64,000 nucleotides of DNA, from positions 22,343,133 to 22,407,132 of the forward strand of contig NC_089274.1 of assembly GCF_963678975.1 (NCBI RefSeq). The letters are read 5' to 3'. Source of the DNA: Dysidea avara. Its lineage: Eukaryota > Porifera > Demospongiae > Dictyoceratida > Dysideidae. Below are positions 41,755 through 53,458 of the stretch, piece after piece (positions within the stretch are counted from its first letter, which is position 1; each line of letters begins with the position of its first letter). The notes under the pieces are model-generated. The model did not search any database, was not told where the DNA came from, and saw only the letters and a program-made list of their open reading frames with translations. The position numbers were made by a program, and so were the translations under genes.

Positions 41755-42885
41755 AAGGGCTGACATATCAAGCAGACCATGATATAGCAGGCAATTGGAA
41801 ATGGAAAATGGAAATGGTCAAATCATCACTTAAATGTGCCCTACTGGCTAGAGTAAAATCCTTGTTTAGTGGCCACCTCTTAAAGACCACCTTCTTTCAC
41901 CTTCTTACAAAGACCACCTCCGTACAAAGACCACATCGTAATATTGGATCTCAAAGATGGCTAAGGCATACTGACCTTATAAGGCCACCTCATGTTACAG
42001 GGCCAGATTTGGCAACTTTAAGACTGCCCAAAAATTGCCAAAAACGGCAATTTTGTGAGCCCAGTTTGGCAATTTTTAGACTGTACAAACTGCCAAAAAT
42101 GGCTATTTTGTGAAACCTATAGTTGCCAAAAATGTCAACTATACTGGTTCAAAAAAGGCTGATTATGGCTGTTTTATGAAACTAATTATTGCCAAAAATG
42201 GCACTGCCAAGAGGTTGTGGTTTATGAAACCAATACTATGATTGCTATATAAAATTGTCAAAATTGGCAATTTTGTGAAGCTTATTGTTGCCAAAAATGG
42301 CAACTATAGGTTTCACGAAATTGCCATTTTTTGGCAATTTTTTGGCAGTCCATAAGTTGCCAAGGTTGGCCTGTAACATACCTCCGAGGCATGGTCACCT
42401 TGCACCCTTTTTACAAAGACCACCTTTTCACATTGTAATAATAATTATGTTCCAAACATCAATCATTTCATGACTTCATCAAAACAGCTAGGTCAGCTAT
42501 AATAAGCTAGACTTTAAAGATCATTCATCTCCTCATGAGACTTCTTGTTTCGTTGATCAGTAGGTTGTCTAGTGACTAGCTACATTTCACTTGTATAGAC
42601 TATTTTTGTTATGACACATTCTGGTACAAACTAAGCGATGATTCGAGTGAAGCGTGGACCAAAATATGGGTGACCCCTTTCTGTGAATCATGAAATGCAT
42701 GTTTGAATATTACCATGTATAGGGGTGGTCTTTGTAAAGAGGTGGTCTTTAAGAGGTGACCACTAAGTGAGGTTTTTACTCTAGGATACACGTATATAAT
42801 GATTTGACCATTTCCACTTTCCGTTTCCGGTTTCCATTTCCACCGTTTCCAATTGCCCTGATATGGCATCACATCATGTCTGCAT
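41755..42885. mobile_element. Inverted-repeat element with TTGCCAAAAATGGCAA core
   Basis: The left arm (about 41760-41960) and right arm (about 42690-42880) are inverted: GGAAATGGTCAAATCAT, GTGGCCACCTCTTAAAGACC and ACAAAGACCACC on the left recur as reverse complements on the right. The centre (42000-42370) is built of repeated short palindromes around TTGCCAAAAATGGCAA. Limits approximate; noncoding. Confidence 0.7.
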
Positions 42886-44760
42886 CGCGTCATGCTGCTA
42901 AGCTACTCCAGACTGCTTTTTAAAAAATCTAAAGCAGTCTTTTCTCTGCCCCCACACAAAAGAAAAAAGCAGTCTGGTCACAAGACTGCACCGAAGATCT
43001 TCATCTGAATTTCTGAACTTCTTGCAATACGTAGCTAACTTTAAATTTCTTAGCACTGCATGGACCTGTCTATATCAGCTTATCATACACTTGTTATAAA
43101 GTAGAACTTACCAAAAAAGCACATGTACACGCACTGTTTTAACTCAGCTCTCAAAATTTCATGGTCTTAATTGTTTAGTTATACTACTTTAAATGGAGCA
43201 CTGCCGGCTGTGCAATTATCTACTTATATCTGATTATCAAGATAACATAAGATAAGGATGATAGGATAATAGTATAAACTTCCCTAAATTACTTGTATAC
43301 CCAAAAATATCTGATGGTGTAGACATCTCCAACTCTCCCACCACTTAGGTGCAGTGCTAAAACTATTTTTACCTCTTCAAAATTGTAATTTGCTCACTTA
43401 AATGGATATACATTATCTATATTAATATAATTATTTCAATTATTATATTAGATAATCAAGATAAGTTAAAAGAGAAATATCAAGATATGCCTAAGTTGTT
43501 GTCGCACACATCTAAACTTCCATATATTTTCCCGTGGTGCCAGTCAGATAGTTGTTGAATGTGAATACAAAGCATGCCATTATCTGAACACCTGCATGTG
43601 TGCCAGTTCAATTACAAATGTGTTCAGATAAGTGAATTTTTCTGGATAATTATTTATAGAGTTCTGCTATACTCTAATAGAACATACAGTAAGTGTCGAA
43701 ATACTCTAATAGAACAGTCATTCGTACTGTTCAGATAATCGAGTACCTACTGTACTAGCTGGGAAAGTTGTACATTGATTCACATGGTATACAAGCAATA
43801 TACTCATGGAATACTGGGACATCAGTGGATGCAGCATGAGGTCAATGCATATAGTTAGAGTAGTTCAACATTTTTTTCCGCTGTATAAAGCAACCATGTG
43901 GTGGAAAAGTTTACCTTCTGTATTATTTCCCAATAAGGTGACTTTTTACATATTGTTTATGTTATACATAGTATTTGTAAGTTGTAGCTAATTACATGCA
44001 TTGTGTGTATATAATATTATGCATTGTGTGGTGTACCATTGTATGTGAGTATGTGTGTCTCACTGCTAAGGAGGAACTACCATGGCCAATTAATTGGTGG
44101 GGTTTAAATCAATAATTTCATCCAATTCACAATTTGAGAACAGTTGGTTTTCTGTACCATTTTTGAGAACATGCCAATTTTATAATAAGTTCTTAGACCA
44201 TGAAACACAGTCTTACACAAACAACCACACCTATAATAGATATGCCTATACCTAACTAGCTTCCCAGCCAGTAGTTTAAACCAGTATCATTGGTATTTGC
44301 TACCATGCACATGAGTGTTTTAGCCATAAGGCGACATGGTGGGTTAGGAAAAATGGGGCAGGAGGCAGTTTTGTAGATGACACTGAAGTATACCATAATT
44401 TGACAGCTATTACCTTTGTATGTCAATTCTTATAATTACCTTAATTTGCATTATGGTTTATCTGCTTTTTTTTGTTTTGTCTTTTCACCAACCCAGCTCT
44501 TTGTCCCTTTTGCCCAGTCACCAAACTATCGTTTACATTTGGAGTAGCTAATTTCTGTTTTCTGTACTTTTTGAGATGTTTTTCTAGTGATTTTCTCTCC
44601 ATTTTAAATCTTCTCTCCCATTCATTAACTAATTCCCTCTCTTTTCACTTCTGGTATTTGCAAAATTTCAGTAGTCAAATAGCTAGCTACTTTTCCCTAG
44701 GTTTTTTTCTTTCACCAGTTTTCTCATTTTTGTTAGCTATTAGTATTGGTAGATTCTGAG
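42886..44760. other. No gene seen
   Basis: AT-rich DNA. At 43600-43750 there are GTTCAGATAA words and two CTCTAATAGAAC words suggesting decayed MITEs. An open frame at 44472-44759 is Phe/Leu/Ser-rich without recognisable motif and is probably chance. Confidence 0.4.
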
Positions 44761-44764
44761 AACA

Positions 44765-44955
44765 TGTCATATTTGGGATTCTAAAAAATTCTTCAGGAGG
44801 TCTAAATGCTGTACCCATTCATGCATGCACTCCCAGTGTATGTACTTGTAGGAACCTTGCATGCTATAACACTTGATCTTTGCGATAGATGATTTGTTAA
44901 GAATGTCAGTTTTATTTGGAGTTTTATCTAATAAGCATATACATAAGTGGCATGA
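44765..44955 (-). pseudogene. Fragment of type 2 kinase exon
   Basis: CATATTTGGGA, TTCAGGAGGTCTAAATGCT, CACTCCCAGTGTATGTA, AACACTTGATCTTTGC and GTTAAGAATGTCA follow the order of the kinase activation-loop region at 51600-51745 but with many changes. Only about 190 bases survive. Confidence 0.6.
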
Positions 44956-45241
44956 CTACAGGTAAGAAAGTTATAGTTAACATTTACTGCAGTACAAGAA
45001 TAAAATTTACAAATTCATTATAATTAATACATGAACTAGCTAATGCTTTGCAAACTTATACCTATCTTTGTTATCAAAGACATTCATAATATAAGCTATT
45101 TTACATTCTGATGTATAATTACTATATGTGCATTGTAATTGTTCTTTGTATGTCCTTGTATGGAAGAACGGCTATTAAATATTGGAGCTAAATAAAAATC
45201 AATCAATGCATATATGAACAGCATTTACAATTTTTAAAAGC

Positions 45242-45855
45242 CTATTTTGTGGTTCCTGGATGAATTGGACAAGTGACCTGAGACCTTGACAGGAATCTGG
45301 CAATGGTGAATCCACTGGATAGCCATGTGAAAATAGCAACTGCATGTAATGTCATGTCAAATACTTTGTAGACTCTTGATGTTTCCATAGCTACACTATT
45401 TTGAAATATGATTTGACTTGCTGTTGGAAACTTGGCTGTTAGCTCTGTATTTGTACACATGCACATTAAAGGGAACTGTTGTGAATGTGCCTTATTATCT
45501 CACCAGATCACATCTACATCCTTGTATCCTCCTTTAATAGAGTAGTCCCCAACACTCCTAGTGTTCTCCTGGGTACCAGTCTACATGACTTCAGTTTATC
45601 AGGGTCTAAACCAATTGCTGCAAGTTGTTGTATCTCCTGATCATTCTCAATACCATGATCCTCGCTAAGTTGTCTAACGCACAATGCAGGTTGGCCATGT
45701 TCTTGGTAAACCAGGATGGTTCTGGAGTCTCCAACATTAGTCACATACAATCTCTTCTTTGTGATAACTGCTATAACTGCAGTACGTCCTCCAGAAATAA
45801 GTTGTTCAAAAGACCTGTTCAATGAATAAAGAATATTGATATTTATTGACAGCAA
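45242..45855 (-). pseudogene. TAB1-like gene fragment
   Basis: Minus-strand frame 45570-45837 reads SFEQLISGGRTAVIAVITKK, LYVTNVGDSRTILVY, LSEDHG and IGLDPDKLKSC. This parallels TAB1 residues around KGGTTVAVAVIK, LYVANVGDTRVLLC, VDHTT and LGLDPAKLKDA. After a shift of frame it continues NTRSVGDYSIKGGYKDVDV, matching TAB1 NTRCIGDFFIKNGYTDIDL. A second frame at 45242-45466 has NTELTAKFPTASQII, possibly the NTEIARMVAEQI region. The acceptor TTCATTGAACAG before SFEQ suggests exon structure is kept, so it is not a processed copy. The frameshift could be a missed mini-intron; otherwise it is a decayed duplicate of TAB1. The upstream stretch 45860-46330 may hold further exons that I could not identify. 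Confidence 0.7.
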
Positions 45856-46774
45856 TATCAGTAATTAGAAATAACAAAAATAGTCAATTTAGTTCAATCT
45901 TCTGCTAGCTGCTGTATCTTCAGCCTGGCTGTACTGAGTCCTATCCTTCTCTAATCTCTATTCTGCAACAACAAAAAGCCTTTTACTCAAAGAACTATTC
46001 AAATTTCAAACAACACTCTTACCACTGGCTATAGACAGACTGAATTCCTGTTCAAAAGGTCCTTTTATTCTATCTGTTGACCTGTCATATGACATCACTT
46101 TTGTAGATTCTAGATCATTTTATAAGGTTTCATCTACACATGTTGATGACTCAGTTTCTATAAACAATTTTTAATGTTACCCTTTTCTTCATAAGTGATT
46201 CTAACTCTTGCAATCGAGCTACCTCTGTAGGGTGCTTGAGAAATTTTTCTACACAGTACAGAAATTAGGTACTTGTGCATGCATTCATGAAAACCTTGAT
46301 GTACCTCATGATCATTGATTATGTATATAATCAATGCAACTTATTAAAACAAATTTAATGATTTGACTGGATGCAGGCAACTGATTTTACTTATGATCAA
46401 AGGTAAATTCTATGTATTTAAACAGATTAAGTGATTCATTGTTTTGTGGCTTTTAAATAGGGTTTAATTATCTAGAATTTGAATGGTTTATATACTAAAA
46501 TATTCAATTCAATATTACCCTGAAATTCATAATTGCATTATAATTGTTGGACCATGATTTATTGTTACTAATAATTTCTCATCCCTTGTCTCTAAATCTT
46601 AACATGTGACATCATGCATATATACCTATGGAAATTGAATAGCTACTTGATTTGGTTACAAATTACAATATTTGAATATTCAGATTATTCTCTGTCTGGA
46701 CCTTATTTTTAACGTTATGCAAATGTTTACCCCTTCTAGTAGTAAGTGATTATGTGTGTATTTATATATAAGTA

Positions 46775-46939
46775 CAGTGGAACCTGTTTATCAGGACACT
46801 TGAAATTGAGGACACCTGCATAATCTGGACACTTGGTAATGGTCCTAAAGTATCCCTTTGCATGTAAACTGACCTGGAAAATCAGGACACCTTGACTTTT
46901 GGTCAGTCCAAAGGTGTCTTTAATACACAGGTTTCACTG
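46775..46939. mobile_element. Pogo-like MITE with TA duplication
   Basis: Starts CAGTGGAACCTGTTTATCAG and ends CACAGGTTTCACTG, flanked by TA on both sides. Inside are repeated GGACAC(C/T)TG phrases. 165 bases, noncoding. Confidence 0.88.
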
Positions 46940-47769
46940 TAAAGCATATACATACTTTAGCAACTGTACCTAGGTCTGCTGTGCTTCTTTCAAGACCTTC
47001 TACCTACATATGTACAGGTAACCCTGTTACAGTATGTCCTCTGTGTTTGTTCATTGGTTTAAAGCATTTGATAGTCACTGTGTTTCACATTCCATTGTAA
47101 ATATCATGTACTGTATGATAGTCTGTCTTGAACCATCTATACTGGAACTAGGGTTGTGAATTAATATCACTCGTAATATGACTTATGATGACAAAAATAG
47201 TAAATGTTGTGACAATCGTAAATCTCCATATAGCTATTGTGTATCAGCAGTAGTCAGATGGTACACTTTGTGAGAAAAATCTCAGTTCAGTTGTGGCAGT
47301 GACTATTGGCAGGTATAGCTACTTCATTTGTTTTTATTTGATTTGTAATCGCTGCAAGGCAGTTAGTTTTAATCCTCTTGTAGTCAGCAAATTTCTTTGA
47401 CCAGTAGCCCTGCACCCTTGCCATCACTACATTTTGTTGAACCACTCTAATAGAACAGTCACATTTATATGGTACAAAAAATAGTCTATAATATAATTTA
47501 TTTATAAGATCTCAAATTTTCCTGGAAGAGTATGCCTCCAGTGCGGCATGTGTGTTGTAGGTTTTGCTGTAAAGGTTGCCCTCTCCCCAACTCTAGCCTG
47601 TTGCACGCCCATGTCACATTTTATTGCTAAAAACTGACACAACTATTATACAAATCCATATTTAACTCAGCAATAAATGTGTAATTGTGTAAAAGTAGTA
47701 AATGTATATAGTGCTCATCAAATAAATGTCCAATATATAAGCATACACAAAGGTTAATGTTCTTGGGTA
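46940..47769. other. Flank of a duplicated kinase-RRM block
   Basis: From about 47400 the sequence resembles 26465-26870 and 49420-49800 (CACCCTTGCC, TAGAACAGTCACATTT, TCTAGCCTGTTGCAC, GTCACATT), the 3' flank of the RRM genes. Upstream of 47400 nothing was recognised. Confidence 0.55.
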
Positions 47770-49075
47770 TACTCCCACAATACAATTCAGTTGTACTTAC
47801 ACCAAGGATCCTTATTCCTTGCACTTTGCTGGCTCCATTGCTGTGAGCTACTCTCATTGGTACTCATTTTTGATGCATACATTCTCCTATTTTACTGTGG
47901 TGTGGATGTGACAGAAATTTTGCTTCAGCACACCCAGATACGTACCGTCTTTGAGTGTTTTGCCACTCTAAATAACCTTAATGGGCTTTTGAATTGGTTG
48001 TTACGACTAAATGTACTCAAGTGTAAAGCCTTAAACAAGTGCTGTCCTTCACATTTTAATTACTATATTGGATCTCATTTGATAAGCTGGGTTCAGAAAG
48101 TGAAGTATCTTGGTGTTTTTGTAACTTCAAAATTGAACTGGTCCGACCATTGCAAATATTGCATGCATAAGGCTACGGTTTGTCTCAATCATCTATGTTG
48201 TATTATGTTTGGTGCTTCATTTTCAGCTAAGAACATAGTGTACAAGTGCTTTTTGAGACCCCATCTTGAATATGCCTGTCCTGTTTGGTCTCCCTTTACT
48301 TCTTCTAACATTAAATTGATTGAATCAGTGCAGCGCAGAGCAGCATGCTGGATCTGTAGCACCTGGAATCCACAATCACATCAGTGGTCCAAATCATTGG
48401 ATAACTGTATTAGTGAATTGTAATGGCCATCCCTGCAGTCTAGACAGCAATTTTTGTCACTGTAAATTTTGTATGATATTTGGAAGGGGCATACTGGAAT
48501 AAACTTTAGTGATTACTTTGAGTTCAATACACTGTGTACAAGGTCGCACTTCCTAATTTTAAAAGTATTTTCTTCTACTATCAATGCTTTCCGTTATTGT
48601 TTTTTTTGTATCCGTGGCATTCTTGTGGAACACTATTCCTGAGGACATTTTGGCCCGAAGCTAGGTTAAACATTTCAGATATAGATTGAAACAGTTTATT
48701 TTAATGTGATTGTTTAATTCTGTACTTGTATTTTGTATGTTGTTCTGTTTTTGTAATTGTATTTTTGTAACTGTATGTAAGGGTATCACCTTGTACAAGC
48801 ACATGCCTTTTGTGTATCCCTTTAAACAATTTGATAATATAATAATAATTGAATTGCCGTAATTATTTGGTACCATTCCACAAACCATGGCTTTAGTGAT
48901 GGACCTACATCTCTTTCAAAGCTCTTCATGTTTTGCAAAGCTGACAATCTCAAATCGATACTTTGGCTGTCTCACTGCTATGGCATCAGTAATCTTTCCA
49001 AAACCACAGAACATTTATTGAAGACGATTATTACTATAGTATCCAAGTTTTTACCTAGCATTCTAATGAAAATAA
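47770..49075 (-). pseudogene. RRM-exon relic (type 2), split by a LINE
   Basis: 47770-47967 matches the C-terminal part of the RRM exon at 49805-50015, and 48869-49060 matches its N-terminal part (50085-50290). Small deletions break the frame. The middle is replaced by a LINE fragment. No kinase exon follows: the duplicate block ends near 49200, where UBE2S exon 5 sequence of the next block begins. Confidence 0.85.
47968..48868 (+). mobile_element. 5'-truncated non-LTR retrotransposon (LINE)
   Basis: The frame at 47968-48423 gives VKYLGVFVTSKLNWSDHC, YKCFLRPHLEYACPVWSPF and IESVQRRAACWI, the reverse transcriptase thumb and C-terminal region of CR1/Jockey-like LINEs. A broken downstream frame has WNTIPEDI. 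The insertion is 5'-truncated, plus-strand, and ends in an A/T-rich tail near 48860. The host RRM sequence on either side shows it is an insertion. Confidence 0.88.
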
Positions 49076-49194
49076 TTATGGCATGATAATTTGTTTATAT
49101 ATAACTCTCAAATTCTACAATATTGCATAACACTGATCCAAGACTTGTAAAGGAAGGTCCAAGACATTTTTTGCAATTGTTTGTTTTGAAGCTT

Positions 49195-49318
49195 AGTAAT
49201 TTAACACAAGTTGAGTGTCCATCAAAGAAGAGATCACATGAGAAGGTAGCTGTGTCTGCACCCACTGTAGATAAGGAGGAAGATCTAAAAGAAGAAAGCT
49301 CTTAGAAGACTCTAATCT
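49195..49318 (+). pseudogene. Relic of UBE2S exon 5
   Basis: Matches the end of UBE2S: CAAGTTGAGTGTCCATCAAA, GAGATCACATGAGAAGGTAG, and AAAGCTCTTAGAAGACTC with TAA. The lysine run is altered (GAGGAAGATC in place of AAGAAGAAAG). It lies just 3' of the convergent type 2 kinase gene, exactly as true UBE2S lies beside the pseudogene at 26.8-29.2 kb. Confidence 0.92.
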
Positions 49319-49804
49319 TGTACTGTATTATGTGTATGTTAAACATGTTTGTGTATTTTTGTTATTAAAGTGTGCATATTAGTTATCAATCATATCAGTG
49401 TATGCTATATACAACAGTGTTCCTCACCTTTTAGTTACTACTTTGTTTAGACAAAACTAGTAAAAAAAAACTGTCAACCACTGTAATAGAACAGTTAGAT
49501 TTTAGTATAGTACAGTGAAAATAGTCTACAATATTATCTCATTATCAGAGCTTTTAAAACCTTAAATTTTCCCTACAAGACTATTGTAAAGGTTGCCTCC
49601 CCCCAATTCTAGACCACCCCTGTGTCACATTGCATTGCTAACTAATAATTGCCACAACTTTTATACAGATCCATATTTCTAACTTAGAATAGCAATAATT
49701 ATGCAGTAATGTTTCAAAAGCAGTAGTGTTCAGTTCATAACAAAAGCAAATAAATAATTATACAGCACAAAGATTAATGTTCTCGGGTATACCCCACTTC
49801 TGAA
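49319..49804. other. 3' interval between UBE2S relic and kinase gene
   Basis: Similar to 26350-26870 downstream of true UBE2S. It includes TGTAATAGAACAGT and TCATTATCAGAG words. No gene. Confidence 0.6.
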
Positions 49805-52202
49805 TCAGTTGTACTGGTGGTGGTGGTACATATACCAAGGATTTTTATTCCTTGCACTTTGTTGGTTCCATTGCTGTGAGCTACTCTCATTGGTACTCAT
49901 TCTTCTATTTTGCTGTGGCCGTGGAGTGTTTGGTGGATGTGGTAGAAACTTTGCAATTGGTTCAATCTGTAACACATCATTCCCAGATATGTACCGTCTA
50001 TGAGTATTTCTCCTCTCTGACAACCTTGATGGACTCTGTTGCTGCCTTTGAATTTCCTCCTTGGATCGGTACCATTCAACAATCAATGGCTTTAGTGATG
50101 GACCTATGTGCCCATTCATCTCTTTCAAGGCTCTTTGTGCTTCTTCATGTTTTGCAAAGCTGACAATCCCAAATTGATACTTAGGCCATCTCACTACTAT
50201 GGCATCAGTGATCTTCCCAAAACCACAGAACATCTGTCGAAGATGATAATTACGAACTGTAGTATCAAAGTTTTTAATGAAGAGCTTAGCATCCTAATGA
50301 AAATAATTATGATTGATAATAATTTCATAACTTCTAAATTCTACACCAGTTGACAGTATACTGTCACTGATTCCAAGGCTTTTAAAGGGCTGCATTGATA
50401 TCCAGGTTTTTTGCTTTAAAGCAATAATGCTTAGCAATTTAACTTTCATGGACAGCACTGGTAAACCATATATGGATAATATATACCATCAACGCAGCAT
50501 GTTCATGCGAACAGAATGTCTGTAACTCAGCCTGTTTCTTAGCTATTAAACTGCTAAAAAATACGTAATTTACCAGTAACGTAAAAATTTAAAATTCATT
50601 TCATTAACATTTTTACTGATTTCATCCACATGCAGGCTCTTTATGTATACCAAAGCACACAGCAATATCAAGACTTACAGCAATGAGTTGTATGGTCACA
50701 AAAAGGCATACCTCAGTACAGTGGTGGTGGATCAGTGAGGAGGCCAACACTTCACAAATGAACTGGCTGTGTCAGACTATTGCGTGCATCCTAAGGGATC
50801 TGAAAATTTTCAGATAACTGATTTTAGATATTTCAGATGAGTTTTTCTGTGTTATAGAAAAATAAATTTTAAAGTTACAATTTTTGACAGTTTGCTAGAT
50901 CTTTTGGGATTAAATTTTAAGATAGAAGTTGCATTTCTATAACCAAATTCCATATAGGAGTATGTATATTCCCTATAAGTCTGTACACTTTATAATGGGT
51001 GGTCTATATGAAAGTTATAATGGACAGTGGAAATCTGTATCATGCTTATATTCTTTGTGCAATCTTACCTTGGACTCCACAAGACTCCTTTGAGTAACAG
51101 ATAGTTGATGTTGCATCATAGATAGATGCTTGTCTTTTTCAGCCAATATTTGATCTTTTTCAGCCAGTATTTGATTTTTTTCAGCCAATATTTGGTCTTT
51201 TTTCTGTAGTTGGGAACTCATTTTGTACAGTTCTCCTTCTTTTTCTTCCAACTGTTCTTCATGATCAATCAAGGATGTGTACAAATCAATGGCATTATCA
51301 TTGCTATGATCATTATGCTGGCAGCAGTCTCTCTTTAGTTGCTCAACAATGTGCATGACCTCTCTACTCTCTGGTCTTTCCGCTCTAGGATTCTGTAAAC
51401 ATCTCTTAACTAGATTCCTTAGAACTGGTACATGCAAAAATTTGGTCAAGTACTTTTCCCTTCGTTGATACTCGGATAAATTCTGATTTAGTATTTTACC
51501 GGTTTTCTTGTCTTCTATTTTTTCAGGGGAGGGGTTTGGGAACTGCATACTAACCAGATGTATACAAACACACCCTAATGAGAAGACATCGGATGATAGG
51601 TCATATTTGGGAGGCTCCAGCAATCCTTCAGGAGGTCTAAATGCTATAGTGCCCACTCCTTCTGTATGTTTCTGGGAACCTTGTTCCAACACTTTAGCTA
51701 ATCCCAGATCAGCAATCTTGGCCTCACAATTCTTTGTTAAAAGAATGTTATTAGATGAAAGATCTCTGTGGATAATCTTTTTGCTGTGAAGATACCGGAG
51801 ACCCTTGCAAGTATCTAGGAGAATAGTTAACTTGAAATACAGTGGAATATTTTTCGAGCTAGTAGCGTAATCTTCAATCAACTTCGCCAGACTTTTATCC
51901 ATCAACTCCATCACTAGCCACGGTATCTCAGCTCTAGCGGTTGGCCAATACAATCCTATGAATTGCACCACGTTGGGATGAGATATACGGCTGCACCGTA
52001 GGCACTCGTCGAGGAAGTTACGCTTGTTTTCAGCACTTCTTATCAAAGTATGCAAATTTTTGGCTGCAAAAGGTATTCCGCACATTTCTACTGCAAATAC
52101 TACGCCATTTGAGCCTCTTCCTAATTCTCTACTGGTTTTTTTCACTTCAGACAATTTAAGTCGTTCGAACTCTTGTTCAAGTTGACGTCTTCTATTCGCC
52201 AT
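49805..52202 (-). CDS. TKL-type kinase with coiled coil and C-terminal RRM (type 2, copy D)
   Basis: Exons 51069-52202 (378 codons) and 49805-50293 (162 codons plus stop) join in phase 0, giving 540 residues. Kinase: GRGSNG loop at 28-33, K48 in FAAK, helix-C E66, HRD with D147, N152, D165-L-G, and PPE near 190-192, so catalysis looks possible. Residues about 315-375 form a coiled coil with a three- to four-fold QILAEKD heptad. The second exon opens DAKLFIKNF (RNP2), then FGKITDAIVV, YQFGIVSF (RNP1), EEAQRALKEMNG and SKEEIQRQ. A basic, Gln/Pro/Asn-rich tail of about 75 residues ends HHHQYN. The RRM is poly(A)-binding-protein-like but differs from type 1. An in-frame TGA just upstream fixes the start ATG. 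Without splicing the kinase would end 17 residues into the intron. Function unknown. Confidence 0.85.
51130..51215 (-). repeat. Coding 21-base repeat in the coiled coil
   Basis: Three to four near-identical 21-base units encode QILAEKD/N heptads. The pseudogene at 28250-28330 has the same array with different unit changes, showing that it pre-dates the duplication. Confidence 0.85.
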
Positions 52203-52244
52203 TTCGAGGAGATTACTAGTTCAGTCCCCAAGCTAGCTAATTAT

Positions 52245-52590
52245 TCGCGCAACTCAGCAGAACTGGATTTATTTTTCTTTTGTATCATATTTTCATAGGG
52301 TAATTTTGGTGCTTTTTCTTCTTTCAGTGTATATAGCTATCCAAAATGACAAAAGTAAAAAATCCCGTCTTGCAGCCGAGACTATATGACGTGCACGTGC
52401 AGCCACACCCAAACAAACATTACGTAATAATTATTATACCATCGAGCATGTGATCTATATCCAAGTCCGTCTGCAAATTTTCTAAAACCTTATATAAATT
52501 TGGGTCAGTTTGCTTCAGGCCCTCTACTGCACATGCATGCATGTAGCTATATGTATAGCTAGCTATATATCTTCTACTTTACATATACAG
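52245..52590 (-). promoter_or_regulatory. Upstream region of the type 2 kinase gene
   Basis: Nearly the same sequence as 29618-29995. It contains TGACAAAAGTAAAAAATCCC and GTGCACGTGCAGCCACACCC about 140-215 bases before the start codon, in the order also seen upstream of type 1 at 35115-35305. The CACGTG E-box and CCACACCC GT-box are candidate binding sites. Confidence 0.5.
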
Positions 52591-52631
52591 TTAGGCTTAT
52601 ATATTATTATTATTATTATTGATTGTTGTCA

Positions 52632-52769
52632 TAGATAGTATATATGTTCTATACCATATGCGTATTTTGTACCGTACGCGTATGGTATGTGCCATACGCG
52701 TATGGTACGTACCATACGCGTACGGTATAGACATACGCGTATGGTACGTACCATATGCGTATTATGCGT
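52632..52769. repeat. Array of CATACGCGTATG palindromes, left copy
   Basis: About six variants of the palindrome (C)ATACGCGTATGGTAC in 140 bases, preceded by ATAGATAGTATATATGTTCT. The same array occurs in inverted orientation at 57824-57945. Confidence 0.9.
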
Positions 52770-53073
52770 TTTCTCTAGCCTTGCCATCACCTAGCTACAA
52801 TGGGCTGTCTTTACAAGCATTCAGTTCTAGCTGAGCAAACTTAGAACTCAACACAATAATCTGCTTACTACTGAGCTGTAACTATACATTTATTCATCAG
52901 CACATGCACACATGCATTTTATCCTTGCCGTGCCCATGCAATACCCACTATAGTCCTATACTAATGTACCTAAATCTTATGTCACTTTGTCTGCAGAACT
53001 TTACATAAATGGTACTGTGCATGTATGCTACTTTATACAGTAGCTGTCAGAAGCATGCAGATGGTCTTATAAT

Positions 53074-53458
53074 ACTAGTGGGGCAAAAAAATTATTAATT
53101 TTCAACAAGTAGAATAGGGATCAAAGATTTGATTTTGAAAAAAACTGCGTAAACAAGAAGTAATAGGGATGATAATCCACAAAATTCTATGCATCATCAG
53201 TTCAAAGCAAGTTATTTGAATAGTGTACACTCAATTTGCGATTCCTATTTCAACATTTTAACAAAATTTAACCACAAGTTGAAATAGGAATCGCAAATTA
53301 AGTGTACACTATTCAAATAACTTGCTTTGAACTGATGATGCATAGAATTTTGTGGATTATCATCCCTATTACTTCTTGTTTACGCAGTTTTTTTCAAAAT
53401 CAAATCTTTGATCCCTATTCTACTTGTTGAAAATTAATAATTTTTTTGCCCCACTAGT
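53074..53458. mobile_element. Near-perfect fold-back element (181-base arms)
   Basis: Arms 53074-53254 and 53278-53458 are reverse complements with a single mismatch (TCAATTTG against TTAATTTG) around a 23-base spacer. The ends read ACTAGTGGGGC and GCCCCACTAGT. It is noncoding and contains TAGGGAT words like the element at 23095-23399, but the arms are otherwise different. Confidence 0.95.

Noticed and set aside
44472-44759. Hydrophobic Phe/Leu-rich frame that could be a membrane protein
   Set aside because: T-rich DNA in a noncoding stretch; no start context, splice sites or motif.
11044-52202. Idea that TAB1 and neighbouring TKL kinases form a TAB1-TAK1 functional cluster
   Set aside because: The kinases carry an RRM and lack TAK1 hallmarks; TKL membership alone does not link them to TAB1. 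The proximity is explained by local duplication.
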